From an uncultured Eubacteriales bacterium (GTDB taxonomy: Bacteria; Bacillota; Clostridia; Lachnospirales; Lachnospiraceae), in NCBI GenBank assembly GCA_900545175.1, contig UQYF01000029.1, forward strand, positions 1 through 35,264: a stretch of 35,264 nt of DNA. Reading direction: 5' to 3'. The notes beneath the pieces are model-generated. The model was not told where the DNA came from and searched no databases. It saw nothing but the letters and a program-made list of their open reading frames with translations. Of the stretch, positions 1-7,842 are shown piece by piece (position 1 is the first letter of the stretch; each line of letters starts with the position of its first letter). Both the position numbers and the translations under genes were made by a program.

Positions 1-36
1 TACTTGATAAAGTGGCAGGCAATGACTAAATAAAAC

Positions 37-86
37 TTTCCCTTATTTCCCTTACAATTATCTCATAAGGGCAAAAATAAGGGAAA
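37..86 (-). terminator. Probable terminator of the GNAT/71-aa operon
   Basis: The arms at 37-54 and 66-86 can form 18 base pairs (12 plus 6) around a 3-nt bulge and an 11-nt loop. Read on the minus strand, the stem is followed by GTTTTATTT, as in a rho-independent terminator. It lies about 80 bases past the stop of the acetyltransferase gene. The stem is not GC-rich, so strength is uncertain. The 36 bases before it show no recognisable gene, only stop codons in every forward frame. Confidence 0.5.
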
Positions 87-167
87 ATACATATCATTTC
101 ACTAATGAATGGGCTGGAGAGCCTGTAAAATAGGGAAAGTTAGCCAGATATTTCGGCAAACTGGAAT

Positions 168-668
168 TTATAATCTTCGCTGTGCAACAATTACGGTATA
201 GTTTTTGGTATCATATGTAACTCCTGTTTCTCTAAAACCATTTTTGTGCCAAAAATGTTCTGCTTGAGGATTCCCTTTTACCCAACCGAGGCGTACATTC
301 GCCATCCCAATACGAACCAGATAAGCACACAGGTCATTGATAATCTTGCTCCCTGTTCCAGTATTCTGTATGGACACATCCGTCATAAAAAAACCAATAA
401 AGGCTGTTAATTCATCCGGATAGGCCATGATGAAATCCATCACAGCAATCAGTTTTTCCCCATCATAAAATCCCAGATAGTACTTATCGCACATTTCCTT
501 GTTGGGTGGGAGCACACTCATATCATTCATAATGCTCTGTTCTGATACAAACGGCGGACAGTATTGATAGTATAAACTGTTTTTACAGCACAATGTGTAT
601 ACTTCCGCTGCATCATGGGAACACATCTTTCGAACAAGGTATTGATTTGAGAATAAAGAAATATTCAT
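168..668 (-). CDS. GNAT-family N-acetyltransferase
   Basis: This is a 166-residue protein with the features of a GNAT acetyltransferase, which moves an acetyl group from acetyl-CoA to an amine; the substrate cannot be read from sequence. Visible are the central strand with FIGFFMTDVSIQNTGTGSKI, corresponding to the acetyl-CoA pyrophosphate-binding loop (Q-x-x-G-x-G), and the C-terminal GNPQAEHFWHKNGF motif typical of the family. I chose the ATG at 668 because a strong GGAGAGGAGAAGG ribosome site lies directly before it; an upstream in-frame TTG at 686 overlaps that site. The gene follows the 71-aa gene with a gap of about 34 bases, so the two are likely co-transcribed. It lies next to the 3' end of a tRNA, a common setting for acquired genes. 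Family call is good; specificity is unknown. Confidence 0.8.
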   Translation of the reverse strand: MNISLFSNQYLVRKMCSHDAAEVYTLCCKNSLYYQYCPPFVSEQSIMNDMSVLPPNKEMCDKYYLGFYDGEKLIAVMDFIMAYPDELTAFIGFFMTDVSIQNTGTGSKIINDLCAYLVRIGMANVRLGWVKGNPQAEHFWHKNGFRETGVTYDTKNYTVIVAQRRL

Positions 669-702
669 TTTCCTTCTCCTCTCCAAACATTTAAATCCCG
701 AC

Positions 703-918
703 TTAACTTTCCATCAATTTAATTGCTTCATCAACAGATACATATGTAGCAAATCTATTTGGCCACATCTTATCATTGTAATACTTATAGGTTATTTTTC
801 CAGTCATATGGTCGTTATCAAACGTTAAATTTGCCCTATTGTGGAAAAATAACTTTATATCCTCTTGCAAAAGCAGACTCTTCATCACCGATTGAAAATC
901 CTGTTTCTGGTACATCAT
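703..918 (-). CDS. Small hypothetical protein, 71 aa
   Basis: I do not recognise this family. The 71 residues are mixed polar and aromatic, with no membrane segment and no cysteine pair. The predicted make-up is an N-terminal helix followed by strands (KITYKYYNDKMW) and a C-terminal helix (SVDEAIKLMES). Translation could begin at either of two adjacent methionines. No strong ribosome site is visible, only a weak purine stretch, which lowers confidence. It is upstream of and close to the acetyltransferase gene and probably shares its transcript. It could be a truncated fragment of a longer protein. Confidence 0.45.
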   Translation of the reverse strand: MMYQKQDFQSVMKSLLLQEDIKLFFHNRANLTFDNDHMTGKITYKYYNDKMWPNRFATYVSVDEAIKLMES

Positions 919-942
919 AAAAAAGAGAACTCATGCTTCTTT

Positions 943-958
943 TGTGAGTGAACTCACA
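943..958. promoter_or_regulatory. Short palindrome upstream of the 71-aa gene, possible operator
   Basis: TGTGAGT and ACTCACA form a perfect 7-bp inverted repeat separated by two bases, 25 bases before the start of the 71-aa gene. The position fits an operator for the small accessory operon, but no clear -10/-35 pair could be assigned next to it. This is inference from position and symmetry only. Confidence 0.25.
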
Positions 959-1004
959 TGAAACATAATTTCTCTATTTTCATATCCTATACATTTATTA
1001 TAAA

Positions 1005-1076
1005 CGTTTCCTGGGGGAATCGAACCCTCAACTGCCCCTTAGGAGGGGGCTGTTATATCCATTTAACTAAGGAAAC
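1005..1076 (-). tRNA. tRNA-Arg (anticodon CCT)
   Basis: The minus strand folds into a full cloverleaf: a 7-bp acceptor stem (GTTTCCT with AGGAAAC), a D arm closed by GTTA/TAAC, an anticodon stem GCCCC/GGGGC with loop CTCCTAA, and a T loop TTCGATT. The loop gives anticodon CCT, reading the arginine codon AGG. The discriminator base is G and CCA is not encoded. The T stem (GAGGG against CCCCC) contains one A-C mismatch, which is unusual. The 3' end faces the small accessory gene patch. Confidence 0.9.
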
Positions 1077-1094
1077 AGGTCACTCAATATTTCT

Positions 1095-1123
1095 ATTATA
1101 TCAGATTTTAACTTATATTACAA
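1095..1123 (-). promoter_or_regulatory. Promoter of tRNA-Arg
   Basis: On the minus strand TTGTAA, a 17-base spacer and a perfect TATAAT sit just upstream of the tRNA-Arg 5' end at 1076. This matches a sigma-A-type promoter. A related copy of the -10 area (TATAAT preceded by a similar AATCTGA) occurs about 115 bases upstream, near 1211-1236, with a poorer 19-base spacer from TTGACG. It may be a second promoter or a duplicated remnant. Confidence 0.65.
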
Positions 1124-1279
1124 CATATTTTGTTCAAGAAAATTTCTTACTAAAGTGAAAGGTTTATTTCAACTTTGATAAATGGACTCATGTTGAACAA
1201 TTATGTAATTATTATATCAGATTCTACTTTATATCCGTCAATTATCACTATTCAGACTACACTGCAATTTAGCAGGATG

Positions 1280-1318
1280 ATTGATAAGCTGCTTTACCTT
1301 ACGGCGCAGCTTATCAAT
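1280..1318. terminator. 13-bp perfect hairpin downstream of the DUF3881 gene
   Basis: ATTGATAAGCTGC and its exact complement are separated by 13 bases. The hairpin lies 65 bases beyond the stop of the DUF3881 gene. The T-run follows the stem only on the plus strand, so it is not a classical terminator for the minus-strand operon, though it may still stop or protect the transcript 3' end. Nothing else clear is seen between 1124 and 1383. Confidence 0.35.
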
Positions 1319-1383
1319 TTTAAGATTCTGATTGTTTTTTATAAAACCATTAATCACATATAATTTAATGCTGAGTGTTTATT

Positions 1384-2280
1384 TTAGAACTCGACTTGTC
1401 CCTGAAGCCATATTCTGCCCTTGAATCTTCTTCCCTCAGCCGGCTCACCGACTACATCTTTTGCATTAATACACAAATCAAATACAATATCATTACATTC
1501 GAGAGTCATAACATATATATCTTCACCTGTGTAATCATTATTGTACATACTAGACTCCACAATATTTCCGATTATTGAATAACAGTCGCACTCGAATCCA
1601 CTAGGCATAAATGACGAGTCAACTATAGTGAATATATCTTCACTGTGCATCCTTTTATAGATATTGGTATAAGTATCAAGGTCTTCTATTGTCAGATTGT
1701 CAATAGCCGATGTATCACCCTTTTTAGCAAGGTTTATAAGATTATTTCTCGCTGCTGTTGCCGCCCTCGACTTATCTATCTGGCGATCACTCTTATTTAC
1801 AGGAAGCAGGACTGTTCCTTCATTGCACATCGCTGCGATTTTTACTGTCTTATCAGTATAATCTGCAACAATAGGCTTACTGAGAAGATAATCAACAGGA
1901 TTGCTCAAATGAAAGATGAGTGCAATTCCTCTTCCCGGCTCATCACATAATGCATTGAATGCCACACGCTCTGTCTTTCTTCCTATGGATACTTCGCTCT
2001 CATAGCTCTCAACTGAGCCATCAAGAAATGGAAAAACATAGTCAGGCTTGAAACTCTTTCTTGATGGATTATAGAATCCATTTACAGATATGCCACTTAC
2101 CTTGTTAAAATAATGTTTTATCTGAGCAGGATATACACTATCCCCTGGGAGATAGTGTATATCCGAATACTGTACAGTACCTTTTTCGATACCCTCTTTT
2201 ATAATATACTTTATGAGTTTATCGTAATCCTTACGTGTATTTATACTTCCTAAGCCCACCGCTTTTAAATATAAATGCAT
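1384..2280 (-). CDS. DUF3881 family protein
   Basis: This 298-residue protein resembles the DUF3881 family, which is found mainly in Lachnospiraceae and related Clostridia and has no known function. The recognisable features are the start (MHLYLKAVGLGSI), the acidic and aromatic central part with DYVFPFLDG, then ERVAFNALCDEPGRGIALIFHLSNPVDYL. No membrane segment or signal peptide is seen, so it is likely cytoplasmic. A GAGAGGAG ribosome site lies just before the ATG. It starts 22 bases after the serS stop, so it is probably translated from the serS transcript. The family call rests on recalled sequence resemblance, not on a search. Confidence 0.75.
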   Translation of the reverse strand: MHLYLKAVGLGSINTRKDYDKLIKYIIKEGIEKGTVQYSDIHYLPGDSVYPAQIKHYFNKVSGISVNGFYNPSRKSFKPDYVFPFLDGSVESYESEVSIGRKTERVAFNALCDEPGRGIALIFHLSNPVDYLLSKPIVADYTDKTVKIAAMCNEGTVLLPVNKSDRQIDKSRAATAARNNLINLAKKGDTSAIDNLTIEDLDTYTNIYKRMHSEDIFTIVDSSFMPSGFECDCYSIIGNIVESSMYNNDYTGEDIYVMTLECNDIVFDLCINAKDVVGEPAEGRRFKGRIWLQGQVEF

Positions 2281-2302
2281 GAGACTCCTCTCTTCTTTAA
2301 AA

Positions 2303-3589
2303 TTAATGCTTCTTCTCTATCTTCTCCATGCCGCCCATGTATGGTCTTAATACTTCCGGAATGTTGACAGAACCATCAGCATTTAAGTTATTCTCTAAGA
2401 ATGCGATGAGCATTCTAGGTGGAGCTACAACAGTATTGTTAAGTGTGTGAGCAAAATAGTTGCCGTTTTCACCCTTAACACGAATCTTAAGTCTTCTTGC
2501 CTGAGCATCTCCTAAATTAGAGCAGCTTCCTACTTCGAAATACTTCTTCTGTCTTGGGGACCATGCCTCAACATCAATTGACTTAACCTTGAGGTCTGCA
2601 AGGTCTCCCGAACAGCACTCAAGTGTTCTTACAGGAATGTCCATGCTGCGGAATAAATCAACCGTGTTCTGCCAAAGCTTGTCAAACCACATCTTGCTGT
2701 CCTCAGGCTTACATACAACTATCATTTCCTGCTTCTCAAACTGATGTATTCTATATACACCTCTCTCCTCAATACCATGAGCACCCTTCTCCTTACGGAA
2801 ACATGGAGAATAGCTTGTAAGTGTTCTTGGAAGAGTGTCCTCAGGAAGAACTGTATCAATGAACTTACCAATCATGGAATGCTCACTTGTTCCTATAAGG
2901 TAAAGATCCTCTCCCTCAATCTTGTACATCATTGCATCCATCTCTGCAAAGCTCATAACTCCTGTTACAACTTCACTTCTAATCATAAAAGGTGGTACGC
3001 AGTATGTGAAGCCTCTGTTAATCATGAAATCTCTTGCATATGAGATAACCGCCGAATGAAGTCTTGCAATGTCGCCCATGAGATAATAGAAACCATTTCC
3101 GGCAACCTTTCTCGCACTGTCAAGGTCTATACCGTCAAAAGCTTCCATAATCTCTGTATGATAAGGAACCTCGAAATCAGGAACAACAGGCTCACCGTAA
3201 CGTGTGATTTCAACATTCTCGCTGTCATCCTTTCCGATAGGAACGCTTGGGTCAATTATATTAGGAATAACCATCATTATCTTCTTAACTTTCTCCTCAA
3301 GCTCGCTTTCCTTCTGCTCAAGCTCAGCAAGTCTCGCTGCATTGTCAGCAACCTGCTTCTTGACTGCCTCTGCCTCTTCCTTCTTGCCCTGTCCCATAAG
3401 AGCACCAATCTGCTTTGAAAGCTTATTTCTATCTGCACGAAGTCCGTCAGCCTCTGCCTTTGCTGCTCTGTTCTGCTCATCGAGTGCTATTACTTCATCA
3501 ACTAAAGGAAGCTTGGAATCCTGAAATTTCTTTCTGATATTTTCCTTTACAAGTTCAGGATTTTCTCTGACAAATTTCATATCTAACAT
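2303..3589 (-). CDS. serS: Seryl-tRNA synthetase
   Basis: Seryl-tRNA synthetase charges tRNA-Ser with serine through a seryl-adenylate in the cytoplasm. The 428-residue length is normal. It begins MLDMKFVRENPELVKENI, then has the long antiparallel coiled-coil arm (about residues 30-110, rich in Lys/Glu/Ala) that grips the long variable arm of tRNA-Ser. The class II catalytic core follows: TSEHSMIG, motif 2 around FRKEKGAHGIEERGVYRIHQF, and the C-terminal HTLNNTVVAPPRML, a variant of motif 3. The ATG at 3589 follows AGAGGAAAAG. No T-box leader is visible in the 140 bases upstream. Its substrate, tRNA-Ser(GCT), is also encoded in this window, at the far end. Confidence 0.95.
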   Translation of the reverse strand: MLDMKFVRENPELVKENIRKKFQDSKLPLVDEVIALDEQNRAAKAEADGLRADRNKLSKQIGALMGQGKKEEAEAVKKQVADNAARLAELEQKESELEEKVKKIMMVIPNIIDPSVPIGKDDSENVEITRYGEPVVPDFEVPYHTEIMEAFDGIDLDSARKVAGNGFYYLMGDIARLHSAVISYARDFMINRGFTYCVPPFMIRSEVVTGVMSFAEMDAMMYKIEGEDLYLIGTSEHSMIGKFIDTVLPEDTLPRTLTSYSPCFRKEKGAHGIEERGVYRIHQFEKQEMIVVCKPEDSKMWFDKLWQNTVDLFRSMDIPVRTLECCSGDLADLKVKSIDVEAWSPRQKKYFEVGSCSNLGDAQARRLKIRVKGENGNYFAHTLNNTVVAPPRMLIAFLENNLNADGSVNIPEVLRPYMGGMEKIEKKH

Positions 3590-3729
3590 GTTCTTTTCCT
3601 CTTTTCTGCACGCTTGTGCTCTTTCTTAATTCATTCTGCCAATAACATTTTCAGTGGCATTACTGTTGTTTATGATACACCACATTTTTCTATATTTCAA
3701 TAGGTTTTATCCATATCAATGCCCACAAT

Positions 3730-4245
3730 CTATACCTCTATATCTGTTCCCATTGCCTGGCTGAGCGCCTTCTTTTCTTCATCGCCAAGTGCAATAAATG
3801 ATTCACCTTTTATTATTTCCTTGACGTATGTATAGCAGCCTTCCCTGTTATGCATTGAATTTATGACATATCCATTGTTGCTGTTATCAAGCATAGCAAG
3901 CGCAAAGCTCAACTTTCCACCCATCTCATTGAAAGCATCATACTTTACTACACCAAGCTTTGTGTAGACTGTCTTCATCTCCTCATTAATAAAAGCAATC
4001 TGCTGTGTGTGCTCATCCGTAAGCTCAACCAAATCCTTAATTTTTGCAAAGTGGTCGAGCATTGCATCCTCAAGATTTTCTGCCGTTTTTCCATTCATGA
4101 ACAGGCGGTAATTCTGTCTCATCTTTTTTAGTCTTACCATGGTTACTATAAGTAATACAAGGCTTACTATGCTTATTACCGCCAGTACTCCGACAGCTAT
4201 GCACAGAATCAACATCATTGTGCCTGAATTGACTAAATTTGTCAT
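3730..4245 (-). CDS. DUF4446 family membrane-anchored protein
   Basis: This 171-residue protein has one N-terminal membrane segment (about residues 8-32), a basic stretch (RLKKMRQNYR) on the inner side, a helical middle and a C-terminal domain with KLGVVKYDAFNEMGGKLSFALAMLD and NGYVINSMHNREGCYTYVKEI. That pattern is typical of DUF4446, a family of unknown function commonly placed next to parB in Firmicutes. I chose the ATG at 4245, preceded by GGAGG though at a long spacing of about 13 bases; an ATG at 4284 adds 13 residues and has no good ribosome site. It lies between parB and serS on the same strand. Confidence 0.8.
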   Translation of the reverse strand: MTNLVNSGTMMLILCIAVGVLAVISIVSLVLLIVTMVRLKKMRQNYRLFMNGKTAENLEDAMLDHFAKIKDLVELTDEHTQQIAFINEEMKTVYTKLGVVKYDAFNEMGGKLSFALAMLDNSNNGYVINSMHNREGCYTYVKEIIKGESFIALGDEEKKALSQAMGTDIEV

Positions 4246-4519
4246 ACCAGTAATATATCCTCCGTTTCTTTTGCCATAAATCATAACTGCCAGGCTCTTA
4301 TCTTATCCTGAGCACTCAACAATTAAAATTATACAATTATTATTTTATTTTTTTAACCTTTTTTATTTATTACAAAAATCAATATTATGTCAATGATATT
4401 CGCAGGCTACTTTCACTTCCTGCCCATATAACATCGATGCTTTATAGCTCTATCCGTTAAGTGCTTCTCTTTTTTATTTTATAAGACTAGGGTATTAAAA
4501 CATGTCTTGTGCGTTTAAC

Positions 4520-4541
4520 TGTGTATAACTCGTTATACACA
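4520..4541. terminator. Hairpin downstream of parB
   Basis: TGTGTATAA and TTATACACA form a 9-bp stem with a CTCG loop, 44 bases after the parB stop on the minus strand. There is no clean T-run, so it may only shield the parB mRNA end. The rest of the 340-base gap between DUF4446 and parB is AT-rich and without a gene I can support. Confidence 0.35.
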
Positions 4542-4584
4542 CATAGACTAAATCAGCATATTTTGACTCCCGAACCTTTATAAA

Positions 4585-5499
4585 TTATCGTCCTTTCTCT
4601 ATAAGCTCTATAATTCTCTCAAATTCTTCCCTTGAACCGTAATTAATCTCTATCTTACCTTTATTATTTTCCTTATTATGAATTATTACCTTGCTTCCGA
4701 ATACGGTTTTCAGTTTTTCTTCATACTCTCTGTATACAAAGTCATTTGCAGGGACATTCTTTGTCTTTTTTTCATCCTTGCCATTTGCAATATCCTTGAT
4801 GAGCTTTTCGATTTCTCTTACACTGAGCTTCTCATCAAAAATTCTCATTGCAACATTATACTGTTTCTCTCCGTCCTCTATTGCCAAAAGAGCTCTCGCA
4901 TGTCCGGCTGAAATCATATCGTCAATAAGCATCTGCTGAACTCTTTCATCAAGCTTTAAAAGCCTCATTGAATTAGTGATTGCAGCTCTGCTCTTAAATA
5001 CTCTCTCGGCAATCTCATCCTGCTTGAGATTATACTCTTTTACAAGCCTTTGATATGCCTGAGCTTCTTCGATAGGATTCAGATCCTCTCTCTGAATGTT
5101 TTCGATGAGTGCTATCTCAACAATTTCCTGCTCTGAATAATCGCGTATAACAACCGGAATTTCCTTAATTCCTGCTTTTTTGGCTGCACGCCATCTTCTC
5201 TCTCCGGCTATTATCTCATAATATCCGTCTCTCTTCTGTACAAGAAGCGGTTGTAGCACTCCATACTCCTTTATAGATTCCGCAAGCTCCTCTAGCGCAT
5301 CTTCCTCGAACACTTTTCTGGGCTGATTGCGATTAGGCTCAACCGAATTAATATTGACTTTAATTTCGGTCGGTTCCTTTACAACAACCTTTTTCTCAAC
5401 TATCTTTTCAACAACCTTCGGCTTTGTCTCAGAAACACTTCTACTGTCCTCCGGTATAAGTGAATTCAGTCCTTTGCCGAGTCCTCTTTTTGCTGCCAT
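4585..5499 (-). CDS. parB: Chromosome partitioning protein ParB (Spo0J)
   Basis: ParB binds parS, spreads along DNA as a CTP-dependent clamp, loads SMC complexes at the origin and stimulates ParA. The 304-residue protein has the N-terminal LGKGLNSLIP segment that contacts ParA, the CTP-binding domain with GERRWRAAKKAG (residues 99-110) and ENIQREDLNP (from 133), a helix-turn-helix around 157-181, and a C-terminal dimerisation domain. An acidic and basic stretch at 20-45 is a linker. The start has a GAAAGAGGTAG ribosome site. Three perfect parS sites lie a few kilobases away in this window. The gap to parA is unusually long (about 317 bases) and carries a structured insertion. Confidence 0.95.
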   Translation of the reverse strand: MAAKRGLGKGLNSLIPEDSRSVSETKPKVVEKIVEKKVVVKEPTEIKVNINSVEPNRNQPRKVFEEDALEELAESIKEYGVLQPLLVQKRDGYYEIIAGERRWRAAKKAGIKEIPVVIRDYSEQEIVEIALIENIQREDLNPIEEAQAYQRLVKEYNLKQDEIAERVFKSRAAITNSMRLLKLDERVQQMLIDDMISAGHARALLAIEDGEKQYNVAMRIFDEKLSVREIEKLIKDIANGKDEKKTKNVPANDFVYREYEEKLKTVFGSKVIIHNKENNKGKIEINYGSREEFERIIELIEKGR

Positions 5500-5542
5500 A
5501 ATCTACCTCTTTCCTGTTGCAATATAGGTATTTGCAAAACTA

Positions 5543-5715
5543 CATAGTAAAGCGGACATTCGCAATCCGCTTTCGCTACTTGCTCATGAACGCAGTCGCT
5601 TTGCGAAGTGTCAGTGGAAGCTTTTAGCTCCCACTGACATAAGCATCTCCCTTACCCACCGCTTAGTGTTCTACACACTTGAAGCGGGGGATTGCTTATT
5701 CTGCGTTCAAAACTA
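5543..5715. repeat. Structured insertion between parA and parB (mobile RNA- or MITE-like)
   Basis: The stretch is dense with inverted repeats. TGAACGCAG (5587-5595) pairs perfectly with CTGCGTTCA (5701-5709). This stem encloses three hairpins: TCGC/GCGA at 5596-5606, GTCAGTGG/CCACTGAC within about 5609-5639, and a longer one closed by AAGCA/TGCTT at 5641-5697 containing CCGCTT and AAGCGG. The result is a four-way, cloverleaf-like junction. A further hairpin, AAGCGGA/TCCGCTT, lies at 5550-5572. CAAAACTA occurs directly on both sides (5535-5542 and 5708-5715), which looks like an 8-bp target duplication. The style recalls IS200/IS605 ends, omega RNAs or REP/MITE elements, but I cannot name the family. 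It is more GC-rich than its surroundings. Confidence 0.6.
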
Positions 5716-5816
5716 ATGTTCTATAAAAAATATATTTTGCAATTATCTGATTACAATGCGTTACGTTTAATCTTCTTATTTTTCATAATTACATATCCAT
5801 CATTGAAATATCATTA

Positions 5817-6611
5817 TTACTTACTTGTCTTTTTCTTGCTGCGTTTCTCTTTTCCATAATTAATAACTTCCTGCGCAAGAATCCGATATCCCTCTGCTCC
5901 TGTTGACTTCTTATCATAATAGTTAATTGGGAGTCCATAGCTAGGTGCCTCAGCAAGCCTTACATTTCGCGGAATAATTGCCTTATATACGTCCTGCTTG
6001 AGATACTCCTTAACATTCTCAACTACCTGAAGCGAAAGATTGGTTCTGGCATCATACATTGTAAATACTACACCTTCCATCTTAAGCTCCGGATTAAGTC
6101 TGCTTTGAACAAGATTTATCGTATGCATAAGCTGTGATAGGCCTTCAAGTGCATAGTACTCACACTGTATAGGTACAAGAACCGTATCGGCTGCCACCAT
6201 TGCATTCACAGTCAATATACTTAATGATGGTGGGCAGTCAAGTATTATAAAATCATATTCATCTTTTATTGTTGAAAGCGCATTTTTTAATATGTACTCT
6301 CTTTCTTCTGTTCCAATCAAATCTATTTCTGCTCCGGCCAGATTCACATTGGATGGAATAATATCCACTCTTTCAAACTGTGTATGTACAAGGCATTCCT
6401 TAATCTGACATTCTCCAATTATCAACGAATACATTGTCAATTCCTGTGAATTTTTGTCTACTCCAAGACCACTTGTCGTATTTCCCTGAGGGTCAGTGTC
6501 CACAACAAGTATCTTCTTACCAACTTCAGCCAGGCAGGAAGCAAGATTGATGGTTGTTGTTGTCTTTCCGACTCCGCCCTTCTGATTTGCTATTGCGATT
6601 ATTCTTCCCAT
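5817..6611 (-). CDS. parA: Chromosome partitioning ATPase ParA (Soj)
   Basis: ParA is the deviant Walker ATPase that works with ParB-parS to segregate origins; its homologue Soj also acts on DnaA. The 264 residues include the deviant P-loop KGGVGKTTTT (11-20), DTDPQGN (38-44), LDCPPSL (124-130) and the family pattern LVPIQCEYYALEGLSQL. The C-terminus ends in a basic tail (KEKRSKKKTSK), common in nucleoid-binding ParA. The ATG is preceded by AGGTAGGA. It lies upstream of parB on the same strand; the insertion in the gap may weaken their transcriptional coupling. Confidence 0.95.
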   Translation of the reverse strand: MGRIIAIANQKGGVGKTTTTINLASCLAEVGKKILVVDTDPQGNTTSGLGVDKNSQELTMYSLIIGECQIKECLVHTQFERVDIIPSNVNLAGAEIDLIGTEEREYILKNALSTIKDEYDFIILDCPPSLSILTVNAMVAADTVLVPIQCEYYALEGLSQLMHTINLVQSRLNPELKMEGVVFTMYDARTNLSLQVVENVKEYLKQDVYKAIIPRNVRLAEAPSYGLPINYYDKKSTGAEGYRILAQEVINYGKEKRSKKKTSK

Positions 6612-6735
6612 CTGTATATCCTACCTTTTTCTTATTTAAATTGTTTTCTCTTTTCCGACCACTGCTATTCATTATAACAGCTTTAATTCACAATTACTAC
6701 AATTTAATAATAAAGAATTTATTTTCGATATAAAA

Positions 6736-6751
6736 TGTTTCACGTGAAACA
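6736..6751. promoter_or_regulatory. parS site 1 (perfect)
   Basis: TGTTTCACGTGAAACA is the exact 16-bp parS consensus bound by the ParB helix-turn-helix. It lies about 125 bases upstream of parA in an AT-rich gap and about 12 kb from dnaA. Confidence 0.95.
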
Positions 6752-6972
6752 TCTTATTTGTATTTTATTTGTTTTTTTATATTATGTATTATTCAATATT
6801 TTTCTGATTGCTGGTTTTTCTTGGAAATTTAAGACTGATTTAATTTGTTGTAATTTAATCATCTTCATAACATAATAGATTAATTATGTAATAATTTTTA
6901 TGTGTTTTAATATTTTATGGAGCGTATATTATTTTTAAAATTCACATAGCACATAAAATATCATATATAAAA

Positions 6973-6988
6973 TGTTTCACATAAAGCA
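6973..6988. promoter_or_regulatory. Degenerate parS-like site
   Basis: TGTTTCACATAAAGCA matches parS at 13 of 16 positions. All three changes are in the right half, so it looks like a decayed or half site between two perfect copies. Binding is uncertain. Confidence 0.45.
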
Positions 6989-7163
6989 TTTCATGAGTTA
7001 TTTTATATTTCAAATAAAATTCAATATTTTCTTCCTTTTTGCATGCAAACTACTCGTTTTATACTTTTAAATAAATGTTTAACTTTGCAATATTACTTAA
7101 TTTTTATTGTTATAATTATGGTACAAAGTATTTCACTTGTAATATATAAATTTTTTTATTAAA

Positions 7164-7179
7164 TGTTTCACGTGAAACA
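7164..7179. promoter_or_regulatory. parS site 2 (perfect)
   Basis: A second exact TGTTTCACGTGAAACA, 428 bases from site 1 and just upstream of the IS30 remnant. The region 6612-7311 otherwise consists of very AT-rich DNA with no gene I can support. Confidence 0.95.
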
Positions 7180-7311
7180 TTCAATAAGTTGTTTTATATT
7201 CGCCGATTGTATAATGAAGTTGGACCCTGACTAAATAATAAAATAGCTCATGAAGCATTTCTTTGATAGAATGTTAGTTGACTAGAAAAACATAATCAAA
7301 GGAGCATGTCC

Positions 7312-7749
7312 ATGAGCCAATTACATTATATTACATCTTCTCGTAAAAAGGGTAGACATCTTTCATTTGAGGAGCGCATTATTATTTAACTTCGTATTAA
7401 AGATAACTATTCCATTCGTGCGATTGCCAGAGAAATCGGCTGTTCACCAACAACAGTATCGAATGAAATTAAACATGGAACAATTCCTATGTATAAGAAA
7501 TGTTCTCCGCATTACAGAGCCAAAGCCGGTCAGGCTGTGTATGAAGCTAACCGCCATAACTTCTGCAGAACCTACGATTATGTTTTAAAATCGAAGTTCA
7601 TTAACTATGTTTCAGATCATTTCTTTAATGATGCCTGGTCTCTGGATGCCTGCTGCGGCAGAGCTGTCACAGAGGGTAAATTCACCAAAGACGAAATGGT
7701 CTGTGTAAAAATACATCTTCTACAGCAAAAAGAAGTTTCAAAACTGTGA
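7312..7749 (+). pseudogene. IS30-family transposase remnant
   Basis: The reading frame starting at ATG 7312, with an AAAGGAG ribosome site, encodes an IS30-type N-terminus: SSRKKGRHLSFEER, then an in-frame TAA at 7387, then LRIKDNYSIRAIAREIGCSP, which is the helix-turn-helix. Further on are YRAKAGQAVYEANR and DAWSLDACCGRAVTEGKF, both familiar from IS30 proteins. The frame ends at 7749, before any DDE catalytic domain. The gene is therefore broken twice: a nonsense codon at position 26 and loss of the catalytic half. Downstream, another frame to 7837 reads NCDKCFLYAHNAKLCILCEKKHH, a zinc-finger-like fragment of unknown origin. It lies between parS sites 2 and 3. Confidence 0.8.
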
Positions 7750-7842
7750 TAAATGCTTTTTATATGCACACAACGCTAAGCTCTGTATTCTTTGCGAAAA
7801 AAAGCATCATGTTCAGCAACATAATTTTATAATATAATAAAA

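Noticed and set aside
1..29. Possible C-terminal end of a gene entering from the left (LDKVAGND then stop)
   Set aside because: Eight residues are too few to tell a real gene end from chance; the other forward frames also close within a few codons.
3590..3729. Possible T-box leader before serS
   Set aside because: The gap is only 140 bases and has neither the T-box core nor a terminator/antiterminator pair.
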